64,000 nucleotides of DNA from Ferrovibrio terrae (GTDB taxonomy: Bacteria > Pseudomonadota > Alphaproteobacteria > Ferrovibrionales > Ferrovibrionaceae): assembly GCF_007197755.1 (NCBI RefSeq), contig NZ_CP041636.1, forward strand, positions 1,710,001-1,774,000, given 5' to 3'. The notes below the pieces were generated by a model that was given only the letters and a program-made list of their open reading frames with translations, was not told the origin of the DNA and made no database searches. Every line of letters starts with the position of its first letter. The stretch's first letter is position 1. Positions 10,270 to 18,765 of this stretch are shown piece after piece. Position numbers and translations under genes: made by a program.

Positions 10270-10453
10270 GGATTGCTTTTCCACAATCCTGAAAAAAAGG
10301 TGCACCCCCGGTGACAGTAAGGGGGTATCCGATTGGCAGAGAGACTGTTGGGAAAGCCCCGTGGTTCCGGTCGGCGCCAGGTAGAATACCGACGGCCAGT
10401 TCGCAACTTTCCAAACAGTCTCAAGGAGGGGGGTATGGGGCCATTTCCCCCCC
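10270..10453 (-). promoter_or_regulatory. Structured 5' leader of speD-speE (candidate cis-regulatory RNA)
   Basis: The 329 bp between the GNAT stop (10579) and speD hold no gene. In the speD direction I read: a hairpin with G and C runs (10428-10453, inner ATGG/CCAT); a long helix with 16-base arms at 10407-10422 and 10341-10356 (one mismatch) enclosing GTCGG/CCGAC (10370-10374, 10389-10393) or GGTA/TACC (10380-10390) alternatives; a terminator-like hairpin with seven T (10292-10326); and GGATTG/CAATCC (10270-10289) just before the ribosome site. The alternatives suggest a switch or attenuator. I do not recognise a named RNA family. Confidence 0.5.
10292..10326 (-). terminator. Intrinsic terminator or attenuator upstream of speD
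   Basis: On the minus strand ACCCCC, an 11-base loop, GGGGGT, then GCACC and seven T (plus-strand A run 10292-10298). It lies about 45 bases before the speD start and after the large leader helix, so it could end read-through from the GNAT gene or attenuate speD. Confidence 0.5.
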
Positions 10454-10578
10454 GATGCAAGCGGAATCGACCCCCCGGTCGGCCCCCCGGGGGATTTTTT
10501 TTAAGTTATGGACGGGATGTCACAATTTCCGGCTTTTCAGCGGGTTTTAATGTGACGTTCCGCCGCGGTTTTGCGACT

Positions 10579-11562
10579 TCAGAGATAGCTGCCGGCGAGT
10601 GTGAAAACCGAGCCGTTCAGCCCCAGCTTGAAGCGTGCCACGCCGGCGCCGCGCTGGGTGTCCACGCCGCCCAGATCGAAATCGGTCACACCCAGACCGC
10701 GCAGACTCAGCATGGCCTGCCACAGCAGGCGGTAATGCGCCTTCACCAGTCGGCCGGCTTCGTTGCTCCAGCCCATCGCGTAAGTCGCGGCCTGGCCATG
10801 GCGCAGCACCAGAATGCCAGCGAGCGGCCGCACGCGGCCCTGATGGGTGCCGGCATGGGCCCAGAACAGCAGCGCGTCCTCGCCGTCCGGGCGCGCTGCC
10901 TTCGCCGCGTCAGCATAGGCGGCGTAAAAGCGCGCATCGGGGCCGCCGAAGCCTTCTTCCAGGCGATGCTGCGCATGTTCGCCCAGCAGGGCTGCGAAAG
11001 CCTCATCGTTCCAGCTGCCGGCCGCGATGCTGGCGGTTTCCATCAGCAAAGCGGATTTCTCGGCGGCTTTGAGCGTATTGCGCCATTTGCCATCCAGTTC
11101 GCTGCGCAGCTTTTCCGGCGGCGGACGCAGATCGCAGCGGATCGAGGAATAGCCGGTCATCATCGGCCGCAGGCCGAGCTGCGCCATCACGGCGTCCGAT
11201 TCCGCGCCGCCATTCAGTTCGGGCAGCCACCACAGCAGGCATCGCTCGCGCCAGGGATAGATCTGCCGGACCAGCGCCAGCGCGGCCTCACGGTCGGCGC
11301 GCGGCAGGCCCGGCACGAACAGCGGCCCGCGCACGATGCGCACGAAACGGCCCAGTGGAGGGACGCGGCGCACGAAAGCCTGCACGAGGCCGGCAACGCT
11401 GCCGTCATGGCGTCGCAGCAGCCAGCGTTCGGGCTGCACCCTGTCGCGCGTCACGGCCGCCGTGGCGGCGCCGTAGCACCAGCTCTGTTCCAGCACGCTG
11501 AAACGCAATGCAGTCTGTGCCGCGGCCCAGTCGGCCGGAGTGGTGCAGGGGTGTAACTGCAT
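10579..11562 (-). CDS. FemAB/GNAT-type acyltransferase
   Basis: 327 aa. The pattern is that of FemAB-like peptidoglycan or lipid aminoacyl/acetyltransferases: an N-terminal GNAT half, then LDGKWRNTLKAAEKSAL (the conserved KxRNxxKKA-type segment), and a C-terminal half with GILVLRHGQAATYAMGWSN and DFDLGGVDTQRGAGVARFKLGLNG, typical of the family end. The acceptor is unknown. The gene ends 2 bp after the start of no other gene; the PAS protein stop is 2 bp upstream of its start, so they may be co-transcribed. Confidence 0.75.
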   Translation of the reverse strand: MQLHPCTTPADWAAAQTALRFSVLEQSWCYGAATAAVTRDRVQPERWLLRRHDGSVAGLVQAFVRRVPPLGRFVRIVRGPLFVPGLPRADREAALALVRQIYPWRERCLLWWLPELNGGAESDAVMAQLGLRPMMTGYSSIRCDLRPPPEKLRSELDGKWRNTLKAAEKSALLMETASIAAGSWNDEAFAALLGEHAQHRLEEGFGGPDARFYAAYADAAKAARPDGEDALLFWAHAGTHQGRVRPLAGILVLRHGQAATYAMGWSNEAGRLVKAHYRLLWQAMLSLRGLGVTDFDLGGVDTQRGAGVARFKLGLNGSVFTLAGSYL

Positions 11563-11564
11563 TG

Positions 11565-12134
11565 TCAGATGCCTGGTTTCCCAACGACAGGCAGGCCGAC
11601 ATGACTGGACGGCGTTCGGGCGAAGATCTGGCAGGCCATCAGCATGTCGGCGTTTTCATGATCGCTGGCCAGCGGCAGCCAGATCGCTTCGTAATCATAC
11701 CAGCGCTCGTCGTAGAACTGCTTGTTGTGGACCAGCACCGGCGCCGGGTCGCGCGCCAGCATTTCCAGCCGGCCGAGCAGCAGCGCGCGGTATTGCAGCA
11801 GCGGCAGTTCATCCAGAAAACGGCCGGTCATATCGAAGCCGTCGCGCGCCACGATGGCCGAGCCGATCAGGCGGTAGCGGAATCGAAAGCCCCCGTCTGC
11901 CTTGGGGTGGATCTCGAAAATCGTGATGCCGCCCAGTGCCGGCTTCATGTCGATCGGATCGAGCTCGTTGCGGGCCGGAAAGCGATGCATGCCGCGCTGA
12001 CGCTGCCAGTAATCATGCAGATGCCGGATCGCCGGCTCGCGGCAGTCCGCGGCCGTGAAGTCACGCCGCAATGTGCTGGCGGTCGAGAATGTCGAACGGC
12101 CGGGGGCCGGATCTCGCGAAGGGGTGTCCGTCAT
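11565..12134 (-). CDS. Small PAS-domain protein (PAS_5 family)
   Basis: 189 aa from the ATG at 12134 (an upstream ATG at 12212 adds 26 Arg-rich residues and is less likely). The core HLHDYWQRQRG, PARNELDPIDMKPALGGITIFEI, FRFRYRLIGSAIVARDGFDMTGR and AIWLPLASD fits the PAS_5 family (Pfam PF07310), found in many copies in Rhodospirillales. There is no effector domain, so it is either a stand-alone sensor or a binding partner. Five more family members occur in this window. Confidence 0.75.
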   Translation of the reverse strand: MTDTPSRDPAPGRSTFSTASTLRRDFTAADCREPAIRHLHDYWQRQRGMHRFPARNELDPIDMKPALGGITIFEIHPKADGGFRFRYRLIGSAIVARDGFDMTGRFLDELPLLQYRALLLGRLEMLARDPAPVLVHNKQFYDERWYDYEAIWLPLASDHENADMLMACQIFARTPSSHVGLPVVGKPGI

Positions 12135-12228
12135 GCCGCCAGCTTTGACGCCTTGCCGGGGCCTGTAAAGCCTGTCGGCCCTGTCGCGAAGTCTATCGAG
12201 TCGATCCGGCATTGGTTACAAAGACGGA

Positions 12229-12420
12229 ATGCCCCGTCTCGAGCGAATCCATGGCCTGGCAATTCCGGCGCCGCGTTTCACACGCTGGGCGCTGGTCTAT
12301 TTCCTGAAATTCGTGGCTCTGCCCGGCCTGCTGCTGCTGCTGCTGGCGGATGTGGCGCTGTATTTCGTGTTCCGCCACTGGCTGGACGCCTGTTACGGCG
12401 TGCTCTGTTTCTTCCAGTAA
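12229..12420 (+). CDS. Small single-pass membrane protein, hypothetical
   Basis: 63 aa. A basic N-terminus is followed by a strong hydrophobic helix at about 25-50 (LPGLLLLLLADVALYFVF) and a short Cys-containing end. It has a good terminator directly downstream, which supports it as a real transcription unit. No family recognised. There is no clear ribosome site, so the start is uncertain. Confidence 0.5.
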   Translation: MPRLERIHGLAIPAPRFTRWALVYFLKFVALPGLLLLLLADVALYFVFRHWLDACYGVLCFFQ

Positions 12421-12434
12421 AGCTGCCGGAAACG

Positions 12435-12469
12435 AAAAACGCCCGGCCTTGAGAGGCGCGGGCGTTTTT
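12435..12469. terminator. Bidirectional intrinsic terminator
   Basis: AAAAACGCCCG (12435-12445) pairs with CGGGCGTTTTT (12459-12469). It sits between the small membrane gene and the tRNA-Ala gene, which converge on it, and can serve both. Confidence 0.85.
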
Positions 12470-12477
12470 AGAGGATT

Positions 12478-12553
12478 TGGTGGAGCCAAGCGGGATCGAA
12501 CCGCTGACCTCCTGCATGCCATGCAGGCGCTCTCCCAGCTGAGCTATGGCCCC
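12478..12553 (-). tRNA. tRNA-Ala (anticodon GGC)
   Basis: Read on the minus strand, the gene starts GGGGCCATAGCTCAGCTGGG and has an anticodon arm CCTGC-ATGGCAT-GCAGG with anticodon GGC, a T arm with GGTTCGATCC, discriminator A at 12481 and an encoded CCA at 12478-12480. The acceptor stem has one G-T pair. All cloverleaf arms can be drawn. Confidence 0.95.
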
Positions 12554-12684
12554 ATAAAATCACGGACTTAAGGGCAACCTGGCGGTTGACTTGGGGTCCG
12601 TCGGCGGGGGCGGACCATAAGCCGCCCCCGGTAGGTTTGCAAGGGCTTCGTGGGCCTGAAAAACCGCCCACGAAACCGGTGTCC

Positions 12685-13008
12685 TTAGCGTTCTTCAGTA
12701 TCGTCCGTCGGTGCGTCGACGTCGATTTCCTCGGCGACGTCGTCTTCCTCGAACTCGTCGGCATCCTCCAGGATGTCGTCGCCCAGGCCGGTATCCTCGA
12801 CTTCATCCTCGGCATCCGGCACCGCCACCTTGGGCACCACCTTCTTCGGTTCTTCCACCTTGGCCGGGCGGCGCGAGGACTTCACCGGCACTTCCGGATT
12901 GAAGAGGGCATCGCATTTCGGGCAGTTGATCGGCGACTTGTTCAGATCGTAGAAAGCAGCGCCGCAACTCAGGCAGCGGCGCTTGGCGCCCCATTCGGCT
13001 TTAGCCAT
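12685..13008 (-). CDS. TIGR02300 family (FYDLN acid domain) protein
   Basis: 107 aa from the ATG at 13008 (GGAG about 10 bases upstream); an ATG at 13023 is possible. N-terminal part has two CxxC pairs (RCLSCGAAFYDLNKSP, NCPKCDALF), a small zinc ribbon, followed by a basic linker and a long acidic Asp/Glu-rich tail (residues about 65-107). This is the TIGR02300 family, restricted mostly to alphaproteobacteria and of unknown role. It lies divergent to aroA, the usual neighbourhood. Confidence 0.85.
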   Translation of the reverse strand: MAKAEWGAKRRCLSCGAAFYDLNKSPINCPKCDALFNPEVPVKSSRRPAKVEEPKKVVPKVAVPDAEDEVEDTGLGDDILEDADEFEEDDVAEEIDVDAPTDDTEER

Positions 13009-13172
13009 CGAGCAAATCTCCATGTATCGGCGACCGGGAAAAACAGGGCCCGGAGGCGGCAGCCGGCCGGCTGGCCGGAGCGGCGCGATTGTGTTAAAGA
13101 AGCGCGCCCTGTCAACCCGTTACAGCCGGCTTTTTTCGCAGCCGTCTGCCGTCGCCCGGACCATTTCCCGCC

Positions 13173-14537
13173 ATGACCGCCAGTTCCGACCAGACCGCCC
13201 GCCCGTTCCGGTCCCGCCCCGCTGCAAAAGCCCTTGCCGGCACGGCTAAAGTGCCGGGCGACAAGTCGATTTCCCACCGTTCCCTGATTTTCGGCGCGCT
13301 CAGCGTCGGCGAGACCCGGGTCAGCGGGCTTCTTGAGGGTGAAGATGTGCTTCGGACAGCGACCGCCATGCGCGCCATGGGCGCCGAGGTGGAACGGCTG
13401 GGAGACGGCAACTGGAAGGTCTGGGGCGTCGGTGTGGGGGGCTTAAGCGAGCCGGCCGACGTGCTCGACATGGGCAATGCCGGCACCGGCGCGCGCCTCG
13501 TGATGGGTCTGGTCGCCAGCCATGATTTCTCCGCGACGTTCACGGGCGATGCCTCGCTGCGCCGCCGGCCGATGGGCCGCGTGGTCGAACCGCTCACCCG
13601 CATCGGTGCGCGTTTCGTCGGCCGCAGCGGCGGGCGTCTTCCTCTGACAGTGGTGGGGACTGCACACCCGCTCCCCATCGAATACGAACTGCCGGTGGCC
13701 TCGGCGCAGGTGAAGACTGCCGTGCTTCTTGCTGGTTTGAACGCACCCGGGATCACCACGGTGATCGAGCCCGAGCCGACCCGCGACCACACCGAAAACA
13801 TGCTGCGCCATTTCGGTGCCAGCGTGGAGGTCGAGAAAACCAAAACCGGCGGCCGCATCATCCGTCTGGCCGGCCAGCCCGAATTCAGGCCGACCACCAT
13901 TGCGGTGCCGGGCGATCCGTCCTCGGCGGCATTCCCGATGGTGGCGGCGCTCATTGTGCAAGGTTCCGAGATCACGTTGCAGAATGTCGGCCTCAATCCG
14001 CTGCGCACCGGGCTGTTCACCACGCTGCAGGATATGGGCGCCGATTTCAGCTTCGCGAATACGCGCAGCGAAGGCGGCGAGCCGGTGGCCGATATCACCA
14101 TCCGTCAGTCGGCCCTGAAGGGCATCACCGTGCCGGAAGAGCGTGCGCCCAGCATGATCGACGAATATCCGATCCTGTTCGTGGCGGCCGCCTGCGCCGA
14201 AGGTGACACCATCGTGCGCGGGGCAAAGGAGCTGCGCGTGAAGGAAAGCGACCGTCTGGCCGTGATGGCGCGCGGGCTTAAAAGTTGCGGCGTCGATCTG
14301 GAAGAATTCGAGGATGGCATCATCATTCGCGGCAAGGGCAAGCCGCCGCAGGGCCTGGCTGCCGGCGAGGTGATCGCCACCGAACTCGATCACCGTATCG
14401 CAATGTCGTTCCTGGTGCTCGGCATGGCGGCGAAAGACGGCGTCACCATCGATGATGCACGCGTGATGGATACCAGCTTCCCGGGCTTTGCCGATCTGAT
14501 GCGCCGGCTCGGCGGCGATCTGCAGCTGGCGAACTGA
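13173..14537 (+). CDS. aroA: 3-phosphoshikimate 1-carboxyvinyltransferase (EPSP synthase)
   Basis: 454 aa. It joins phosphoenolpyruvate to shikimate-3-phosphate in aromatic amino acid synthesis. Key motifs: [13 protein letters not shown] near residue 26, GNAGTGARL at 101-109, [31 protein letters not shown], and [13 protein letters not shown] near the end. The RxHxxE and SAQxK motifs put it in the class II (CP4-like) group, but residue 104 is Gly, not the Ala found in the glyphosate-tolerant CP4 enzyme. In relatives cmk and rpsA follow; here an EamA gene converges from the other strand. Confidence 0.95.
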   Translation: MTASSDQTARPFRSRPAAKALAGTAKVPGDKSISHRSLIFGALSVGETRVSGLLEGEDVLRTATAMRAMGAEVERLGDGNWKVWGVGVGGLSEPADVLDMGNAGTGARLVMGLVASHDFSATFTGDASLRRRPMGRVVEPLTRIGARFVGRSGGRLPLTVVGTAHPLPIEYELPVASAQVKTAVLLAGLNAPGITTVIEPEPTRDHTENMLRHFGASVEVEKTKTGGRIIRLAGQPEFRPTTIAVPGDPSSAAFPMVAALIVQGSEITLQNVGLNPLRTGLFTTLQDMGADFSFANTRSEGGEPVADITIRQSALKGITVPEERAPSMIDEYPILFVAAACAEGDTIVRGAKELRVKESDRLAVMARGLKSCGVDLEEFEDGIIIRGKGKPPQGLAAGEVIATELDHRIAMSFLVLGMAAKDGVTIDDARVMDTSFPGFADLMRRLGGDLQLAN

Positions 14538-14543
14538 CGGTTT

Positions 14544-15467
14544 CTAGACTTTCGTCGGCTTCAGGATCAGCCCCAGCGCGGTGGCGACCAGCAGCAGCGC
14601 GGCAAATTCCGGCCAGCGCGGCTCCTCGCCCAGCATCAGCATGCTGGAGAACACCCCCACCACCGGGATCATCAGCGTCGACAATCCGCTGATGCCGGCT
14701 GGCAGCACGCGCACCAGCACGTTCCAGGCCCAGTAGCAGAAGACAAAGCAGACCGTGGCGTTGTAGAAGGCCGACATCCACGGCCAGAGCGAATAGACAT
14801 ACCAGCGGTCGAATTCCAGCAGTGGCGCCATGAAGAAAATCGGGATGCCGCCCAGCACCATCTGCCAGCCGACAAACGGCACCGGCGTCATCGGCACCTG
14901 CCAAAGCTTGGTCAGCACCGTGCCGATCGCCCAGCAGATCGCCGCTGTTAGCACCAACAGCACGCCCAAGGGTGCGGCCATCATCGCCTCCCACTCGCCG
15001 CCGACCAGCACGACAAGGCCGGCCATGCCGAGGCCGAGGCCGGCCAGCTTCCAGCCGGTCAGCCGCTCATGCAGCAGCAGCGCACTCATCGGCACCAGCC
15101 ACAGCGGCATGGTGAAGGCGAGAATGGTGGTGCGTCCCGCTGGCAGCATCGACAGGCCATAGAGCACGAAGACATTCCAGCCGGTGATGTTGAACAGGCT
15201 GATCCAGGTCATGTGCAGCAGGTGGCCGCGCGGAATGCGCAGCGGCATGCGCTTGAGCAGCGCGATGGCGAACAGGCCGATGGCGCCGCCGCCGAGGCAG
15301 AGCGCGCGGAAGGTGAAGACCGGCATCTCGTTCAGCGCGATCTTCATGATCGGCCAGTTGATGCCCCAGAAGAAGGTGAGCAAAGCCAGCAGGCCGAGCG
15401 AATAGGCGGTAATGCCTTGCGGGGGCGCAGCCGTTGCAACGGGCGCATCAGTGTCTTGACTGGTCAT
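14544..15467 (-). CDS. EamA/DMT-family permease
   Basis: 307 aa, 10 predicted helices in two EamA repeats. The N-terminus after a short hydrophilic leader has FFWGINWPIMKIALNEMP, typical of RhaT/EamA exporters, and each half ends in a helix after a short basic loop. Substrate unknown. It converges with aroA with a 6-bp gap and shares no operon partner. Confidence 0.85.
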   Translation of the reverse strand: MTSQDTDAPVATAAPPQGITAYSLGLLALLTFFWGINWPIMKIALNEMPVFTFRALCLGGGAIGLFAIALLKRMPLRIPRGHLLHMTWISLFNITGWNVFVLYGLSMLPAGRTTILAFTMPLWLVPMSALLLHERLTGWKLAGLGLGMAGLVVLVGGEWEAMMAAPLGVLLVLTAAICWAIGTVLTKLWQVPMTPVPFVGWQMVLGGIPIFFMAPLLEFDRWYVYSLWPWMSAFYNATVCFVFCYWAWNVLVRVLPAGISGLSTLMIPVVGVFSSMLMLGEEPRWPEFAALLLVATALGLILKPTKV

Positions 15468-15541
15468 GACGGGGCGGTTGGCTTTCGTTTGTGCGCTGAC
15501 AAACTAGTGTCCGGGACCCTGTATGACTAGGGCCCGCAGGG

Positions 15542-15883
15542 CTAGAGGATCTCCAGCACCTTTTCCGGCGGGCGGCCGATCACGGCCTTGCCCTTGTGCA
15601 CGAAGATCGGCCGTTCCAGCGCGATGGGATGCTCTGCCAGCGCCTTGATCAGGGCGGCCTCGCCGGCTTCCGTGTCGATGCCGGCCTCAGTGGCTTCCTT
15701 TTTGCGCAGCACGTCCTTCGCGCCCAAGCCAAGCTGGCCGAGCAGTTTTTTAAGCGTGGCCGCATCCGGCGGTGTCTTCAGATATTCCACCACCTGCGGC
15801 GACAGGCCCTCGGCCCGCAGCAGTTCCAGTGCCTGGCGCGATTTCGAGCAGCGCGGATTGTGATAGAGGATACCATCGGCCAT
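15542..15883 (-). CDS. arsC: ArsC-family reductase (glutaredoxin-dependent type)
   Basis: 113 aa. The start LYHNPRCSKSRQALELL contains the ArsC active cysteine (Cys12) in the NPxCSKSR motif, and ERPIFVHKGKAVIGRPPE contains the conserved arginines of the family. It would reduce arsenate to arsenite using glutathione and glutaredoxin. No other ars gene lies nearby, so it may instead be a related YffB-type protein. Length is normal. Confidence 0.8.
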   Translation of the reverse strand: MADGILYHNPRCSKSRQALELLRAEGLSPQVVEYLKTPPDAATLKKLLGQLGLGAKDVLRKKEATEAGIDTEAGEAALIKALAEHPIALERPIFVHKGKAVIGRPPEKVLEIL

Positions 15884-15988
15884 TTGCTGTCCTGTCGCCG
15901 CAATTTCGCCAAGAATGATGTATTAACGGGTACTTAGGGCATCGCCGCAAGAGTTGCAATTTGATGACCGTTGGCTAAATAGAGGGTC

Positions 15989-16807
15989 ATGGCCGGACAC
16001 TGGACACTGGACGATATCGCTTGGGATGCCTTCGATCCTGCCCGGGTCGATCCCGAGCTGCTGCGCGCCGTCAAGGCTGCGGCGCTGGTCGAGCATAACG
16101 CCGACGATTACGTCACGTATCTGTGCAATGTCTTTGCCGACGACCCGCTGTTCTGCGACGCCGCGCGGCAGTGGGGCATCGAGGAGCGCCAGCATGGCAC
16201 CGCCCTGGCGCGCTGGGCCCAGCTGGCCGATCCCGCCTTCGACCCCGACCTGGCGATGCAGCGTTTCACCGATGGCTACCGCCTGCCGCTTGAGGCCACG
16301 GCTTCAGTGCGCGGCAGCCGCAACGGCGAGCTGGTGGCGCGCTGTGTGGTGGAATGCGGCACGTCCAGCTTCTACAGCGCGATCCGCGACGCCACCGATG
16401 AGCCGGTGCTGAAGATGGTGGCGGGCAAGATCGCCGCCGACGAGTTTCGCCATTTCAAATTGTTCTACGATCACCTGCAGCGCTATCAGCAGGCGCAGCC
16501 GATGGGCCGCCTGCGCCGTCTCGCCATCGCGCTCGGCCGCATGCAGGAAGCCAGTGACGATGAACTTGCCATGGCCTACTGGTGCGGCAACGGCTGCGAA
16601 GGTAGCTACAACCGCGAAAGCCAGAGCGCGGCTTACGAAGTCCGCGCCAGCAAGGTCTATCGCTTCGGCCATATCCAGCGCGGCCTCAGCATGGCGCTCA
16701 AGGCCTGCGGCCTGGATCCGCAGGGCGCCTTCAGCCGCGGCTTCGCCGCGCTGGTCTGGCGCGTGATGCAATGGCGACAGCGGCGACTCGCCACCGTCGC
16801 TGTCTAG
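15989..16807 (+). CDS. Ferritin-like di-iron domain protein
   Basis: 272 aa, largely helical. Candidate metal ligands fit a ferritin-like four-helix bundle: Glu in LVEHNADDY, EERQH, Glu in VVECGTSSFYSA, and the DEFRHFKLF motif. The last 90 residues are basic. Such proteins resemble rubrerythrin or acyl-ACP desaturase relatives, but no specific reaction can be named. It stands alone between an ArsC gene (minus) and two PAS genes. Confidence 0.65.
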   Translation: MAGHWTLDDIAWDAFDPARVDPELLRAVKAAALVEHNADDYVTYLCNVFADDPLFCDAARQWGIEERQHGTALARWAQLADPAFDPDLAMQRFTDGYRLPLEATASVRGSRNGELVARCVVECGTSSFYSAIRDATDEPVLKMVAGKIAADEFRHFKLFYDHLQRYQQAQPMGRLRRLAIALGRMQEASDDELAMAYWCGNGCEGSYNRESQSAAYEVRASKVYRFGHIQRGLSMALKACGLDPQGAFSRGFAALVWRVMQWRQRRLATVAV

Positions 16808-16876
16808 CCCGATTCGGGGATTTTCCCTGCAACTACAACTTTGCCTGTCCGGCCTGTCGGCTTAGACTGAGCCGGC

Positions 16877-17371
16877 ATGATTGATACGGCTGCTCCGTCC
16901 ACGCCGCCACCGCAGGGTCCGATCCCGGAATCGGAGCTCGATCCGCGCCTGAAGGCCCTGCTGGATTACTGGCGCGGCAAATGCAGCCCGGGACATCTGC
17001 CGGCGCGCGCCGATATCGACCCGCTGGAACTCCGCGCCCTGCTCGGCAACATCAATCTGATCGAGGTCGTGCCACAAGCCGACGGAACGCGGCGCTTCCG
17101 CTATCGCCTGTTCGGCACGGAATTCGTCTTCTATCACGGCGGCGATCTGACCGGACAATGGGTCGACGAGATCGGCAATGCGGTCTATCGCCAGCAGCTG
17201 GTCGGATTATACGAGCATGTCGTCGCCACCGGCGCCACGCCGATGCTGTCCTACGACTATATCCTCGATAGCCGGCGGCACCGGTTCCAGGCCGTGATCC
17301 TGCCGCTGGCCAGCAACGGCCGTGAAATCGACATGATCCTCAGCAGCGGCCTGCCCGTAGGTGTCTACTAG
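16877..17371 (+). CDS. Small PAS-domain protein (PAS_5 family), first of a pair
   Basis: 164 aa. Core: LLDYWRGKCSPGHLPARADI, DPLELRALLGNINLIEV, RYRLFGTEFVFYHGGDLTG and FQAVILPLASNG. It is a close paralogue of the next gene; both share the RYRLFG-EFVFYHG and HRFQAV-LPLAS blocks, which points to a recent tandem duplication. Stand-alone PAS domain with no effector. Confidence 0.75.
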   Translation: MIDTAAPSTPPPQGPIPESELDPRLKALLDYWRGKCSPGHLPARADIDPLELRALLGNINLIEVVPQADGTRRFRYRLFGTEFVFYHGGDLTGQWVDEIGNAVYRQQLVGLYEHVVATGATPMLSYDYILDSRRHRFQAVILPLASNGREIDMILSSGLPVGVY

Positions 17372-17463
17372 GCGCCCCAGAACTGCGCGCCGCACTGCAA
17401 TAAAAACATAGGTTACCAAATGCTTCGCTTGTCGGGTCCCGTCGGCCGGCTAGGCTGCCGGAC

Positions 17464-17955
17464 ATGGTGCGACATATCACATCCGTCGCTGAATCGGATC
17501 TGGACGAGAGGCTGAGTGGCCTGATCGGCTACTGGGCGGGCAAGCGCCAGGGCCGCCGCTTTCCCGCGCGCGCCGATTTCGACCCGCTAGAACTCAAGCC
17601 ACTGCTCGGCCATCTGCTGATGGTGGATGTGGTGCGTGGGCCGGAAGACGATCTGCGTTTCCGCTATCGCCTGTTCGGCAGCGAATTCGTGTTCTATCAC
17701 GGTGCCGACATGACCGGCCGCTGGCTCGAAGACATCGCCAATCCCGGCTTCCGCGACGAACTGCTGGCGATCTATCGCAGTGTCGTGACTGAGGGCGAGT
17801 TGCGCACGCTGTCTTATGATTATTTGCGCGATGACCGCCGGCATCGCTTCCAGGCCGTGTTGCTGCCACTGGCATCCGATGGCAAGACGGTGAATATCGT
17901 GCTGGGCTGCGGCGTGCCCATTGAGAGTTTGCCTCTGGAGAACACGCCGATCTGA
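17464..17955 (+). CDS. Small PAS-domain protein (PAS_5 family), second of a pair
   Basis: 163 aa. Core: LIGYWAGKRQGRRFPARADF, DPLELKPLLGHLLMVDV, RYRLFGSEFVFYHGADMTGRW and FQAVLLPLASDG. It lies 92 bp after its paralogue with its own possible start region, and its stop is 5 bp from the stop of the convergent hydrolase gene. It may bind a small ligand or a partner protein. Confidence 0.75.
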   Translation: MVRHITSVAESDLDERLSGLIGYWAGKRQGRRFPARADFDPLELKPLLGHLLMVDVVRGPEDDLRFRYRLFGSEFVFYHGADMTGRWLEDIANPGFRDELLAIYRSVVTEGELRTLSYDYLRDDRRHRFQAVLLPLASDGKTVNIVLGCGVPIESLPLENTPI

Positions 17956-17960
17956 TCAGT

Positions 17961-18746
17961 TCAGAGCGCGTGCTCGTCGAGCCAGTCGGCCACCATGGCA
18001 ATCACGGCCTCTTCCTGCGGTTCGCCGAAGGTGAAGTGGCTCAGGTCCGGGATCTCGCGAAACACCGCGCGGCCGGGATAGCGCCGCGCCACCGCACGGC
18101 AGGTGGCCGGCGGCGTCACCTTGTCATCGCTGCCGCACAGCACCAGCATCGGCACCTGCAGGCGCCGCGCCGAGACATAACTCTCCGCTTGCCAGTCCAT
18201 CCACCAAAGCAGGGTCTCATACAGCACGCGGCCTGACTCCGGGACCAGGCGCGCAAAGATGTCGCGCTGCAGGGCGGCAGGAATGCGGTCCATCGAGTAT
18301 TTCGCCGCCAGCTGGAAATCCGGCACGACAGGCTTGTCCATGACATGGGCCTTCATCAGGCCGAAGATGGTGTCCACCTCCCAGCGTGTTTTTGGCAGGA
18401 TGCCCCAGGGCGCCACCGGCGCCAGCAGCACGGCCGCACGGGCCAGGTTCTGTGCCGCCAGCTGCTGCGCCAGCAGGCCGCCCAGTGAATGCCCGATCAG
18501 CACCGGCGCGGGATGACCCGGCGGCGTCAGGCGATGGATCTCTTCAGTCAGCGCGGCGCGATATTCCGTCAGGCGCTGGCGTCTCAGATCGGGATGCGGA
18601 TCAGCGCCGGCAAATTCGCTGCCATGGAACGGCAGGTCGGGTGCATGCGTCTTCCAGCCGCGCCGGTTCAGCTCGCCGCGCATCTTCTCGAAGACCCAGC
18701 CGCCGACGAAGGCTCCATGCAGCAGCAGGATATCGCCCTTCGTCAT
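17961..18746 (-). CDS. Alpha/beta hydrolase
   Basis: 261 aa from the ATG at 18746; a longer frame reaches into rppH. The fold starts with ILLLHGAFVGGWVFEKM (oxyanion region). The nucleophile elbow is GHSLGG, the acid is likely Asp in CGSDDKVTPP, and the His is in DLSHFTFGEP, so the triad is complete. Substrate unknown. It lies 19 bp after rppH on the same strand and probably ends that operon. Confidence 0.85.
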   Translation of the reverse strand: MTKGDILLLHGAFVGGWVFEKMRGELNRRGWKTHAPDLPFHGSEFAGADPHPDLRRQRLTEYRAALTEEIHRLTPPGHPAPVLIGHSLGGLLAQQLAAQNLARAAVLLAPVAPWGILPKTRWEVDTIFGLMKAHVMDKPVVPDFQLAAKYSMDRIPAALQRDIFARLVPESGRVLYETLLWWMDWQAESYVSARRLQVPMLVLCGSDDKVTPPATCRAVARRYPGRAVFREIPDLSHFTFGEPQEEAVIAMVADWLDEHAL

Positions 18747-18765
18747 GCTACAGGCTCCTTGGCTG

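Noticed and set aside
10514-10560. GTCACA / TGTGAC inverted repeat (10519 and 10551)
   Set aside because: The 26-bp spacing and position right after the GNAT stop give no clear operator or terminator; function left open.
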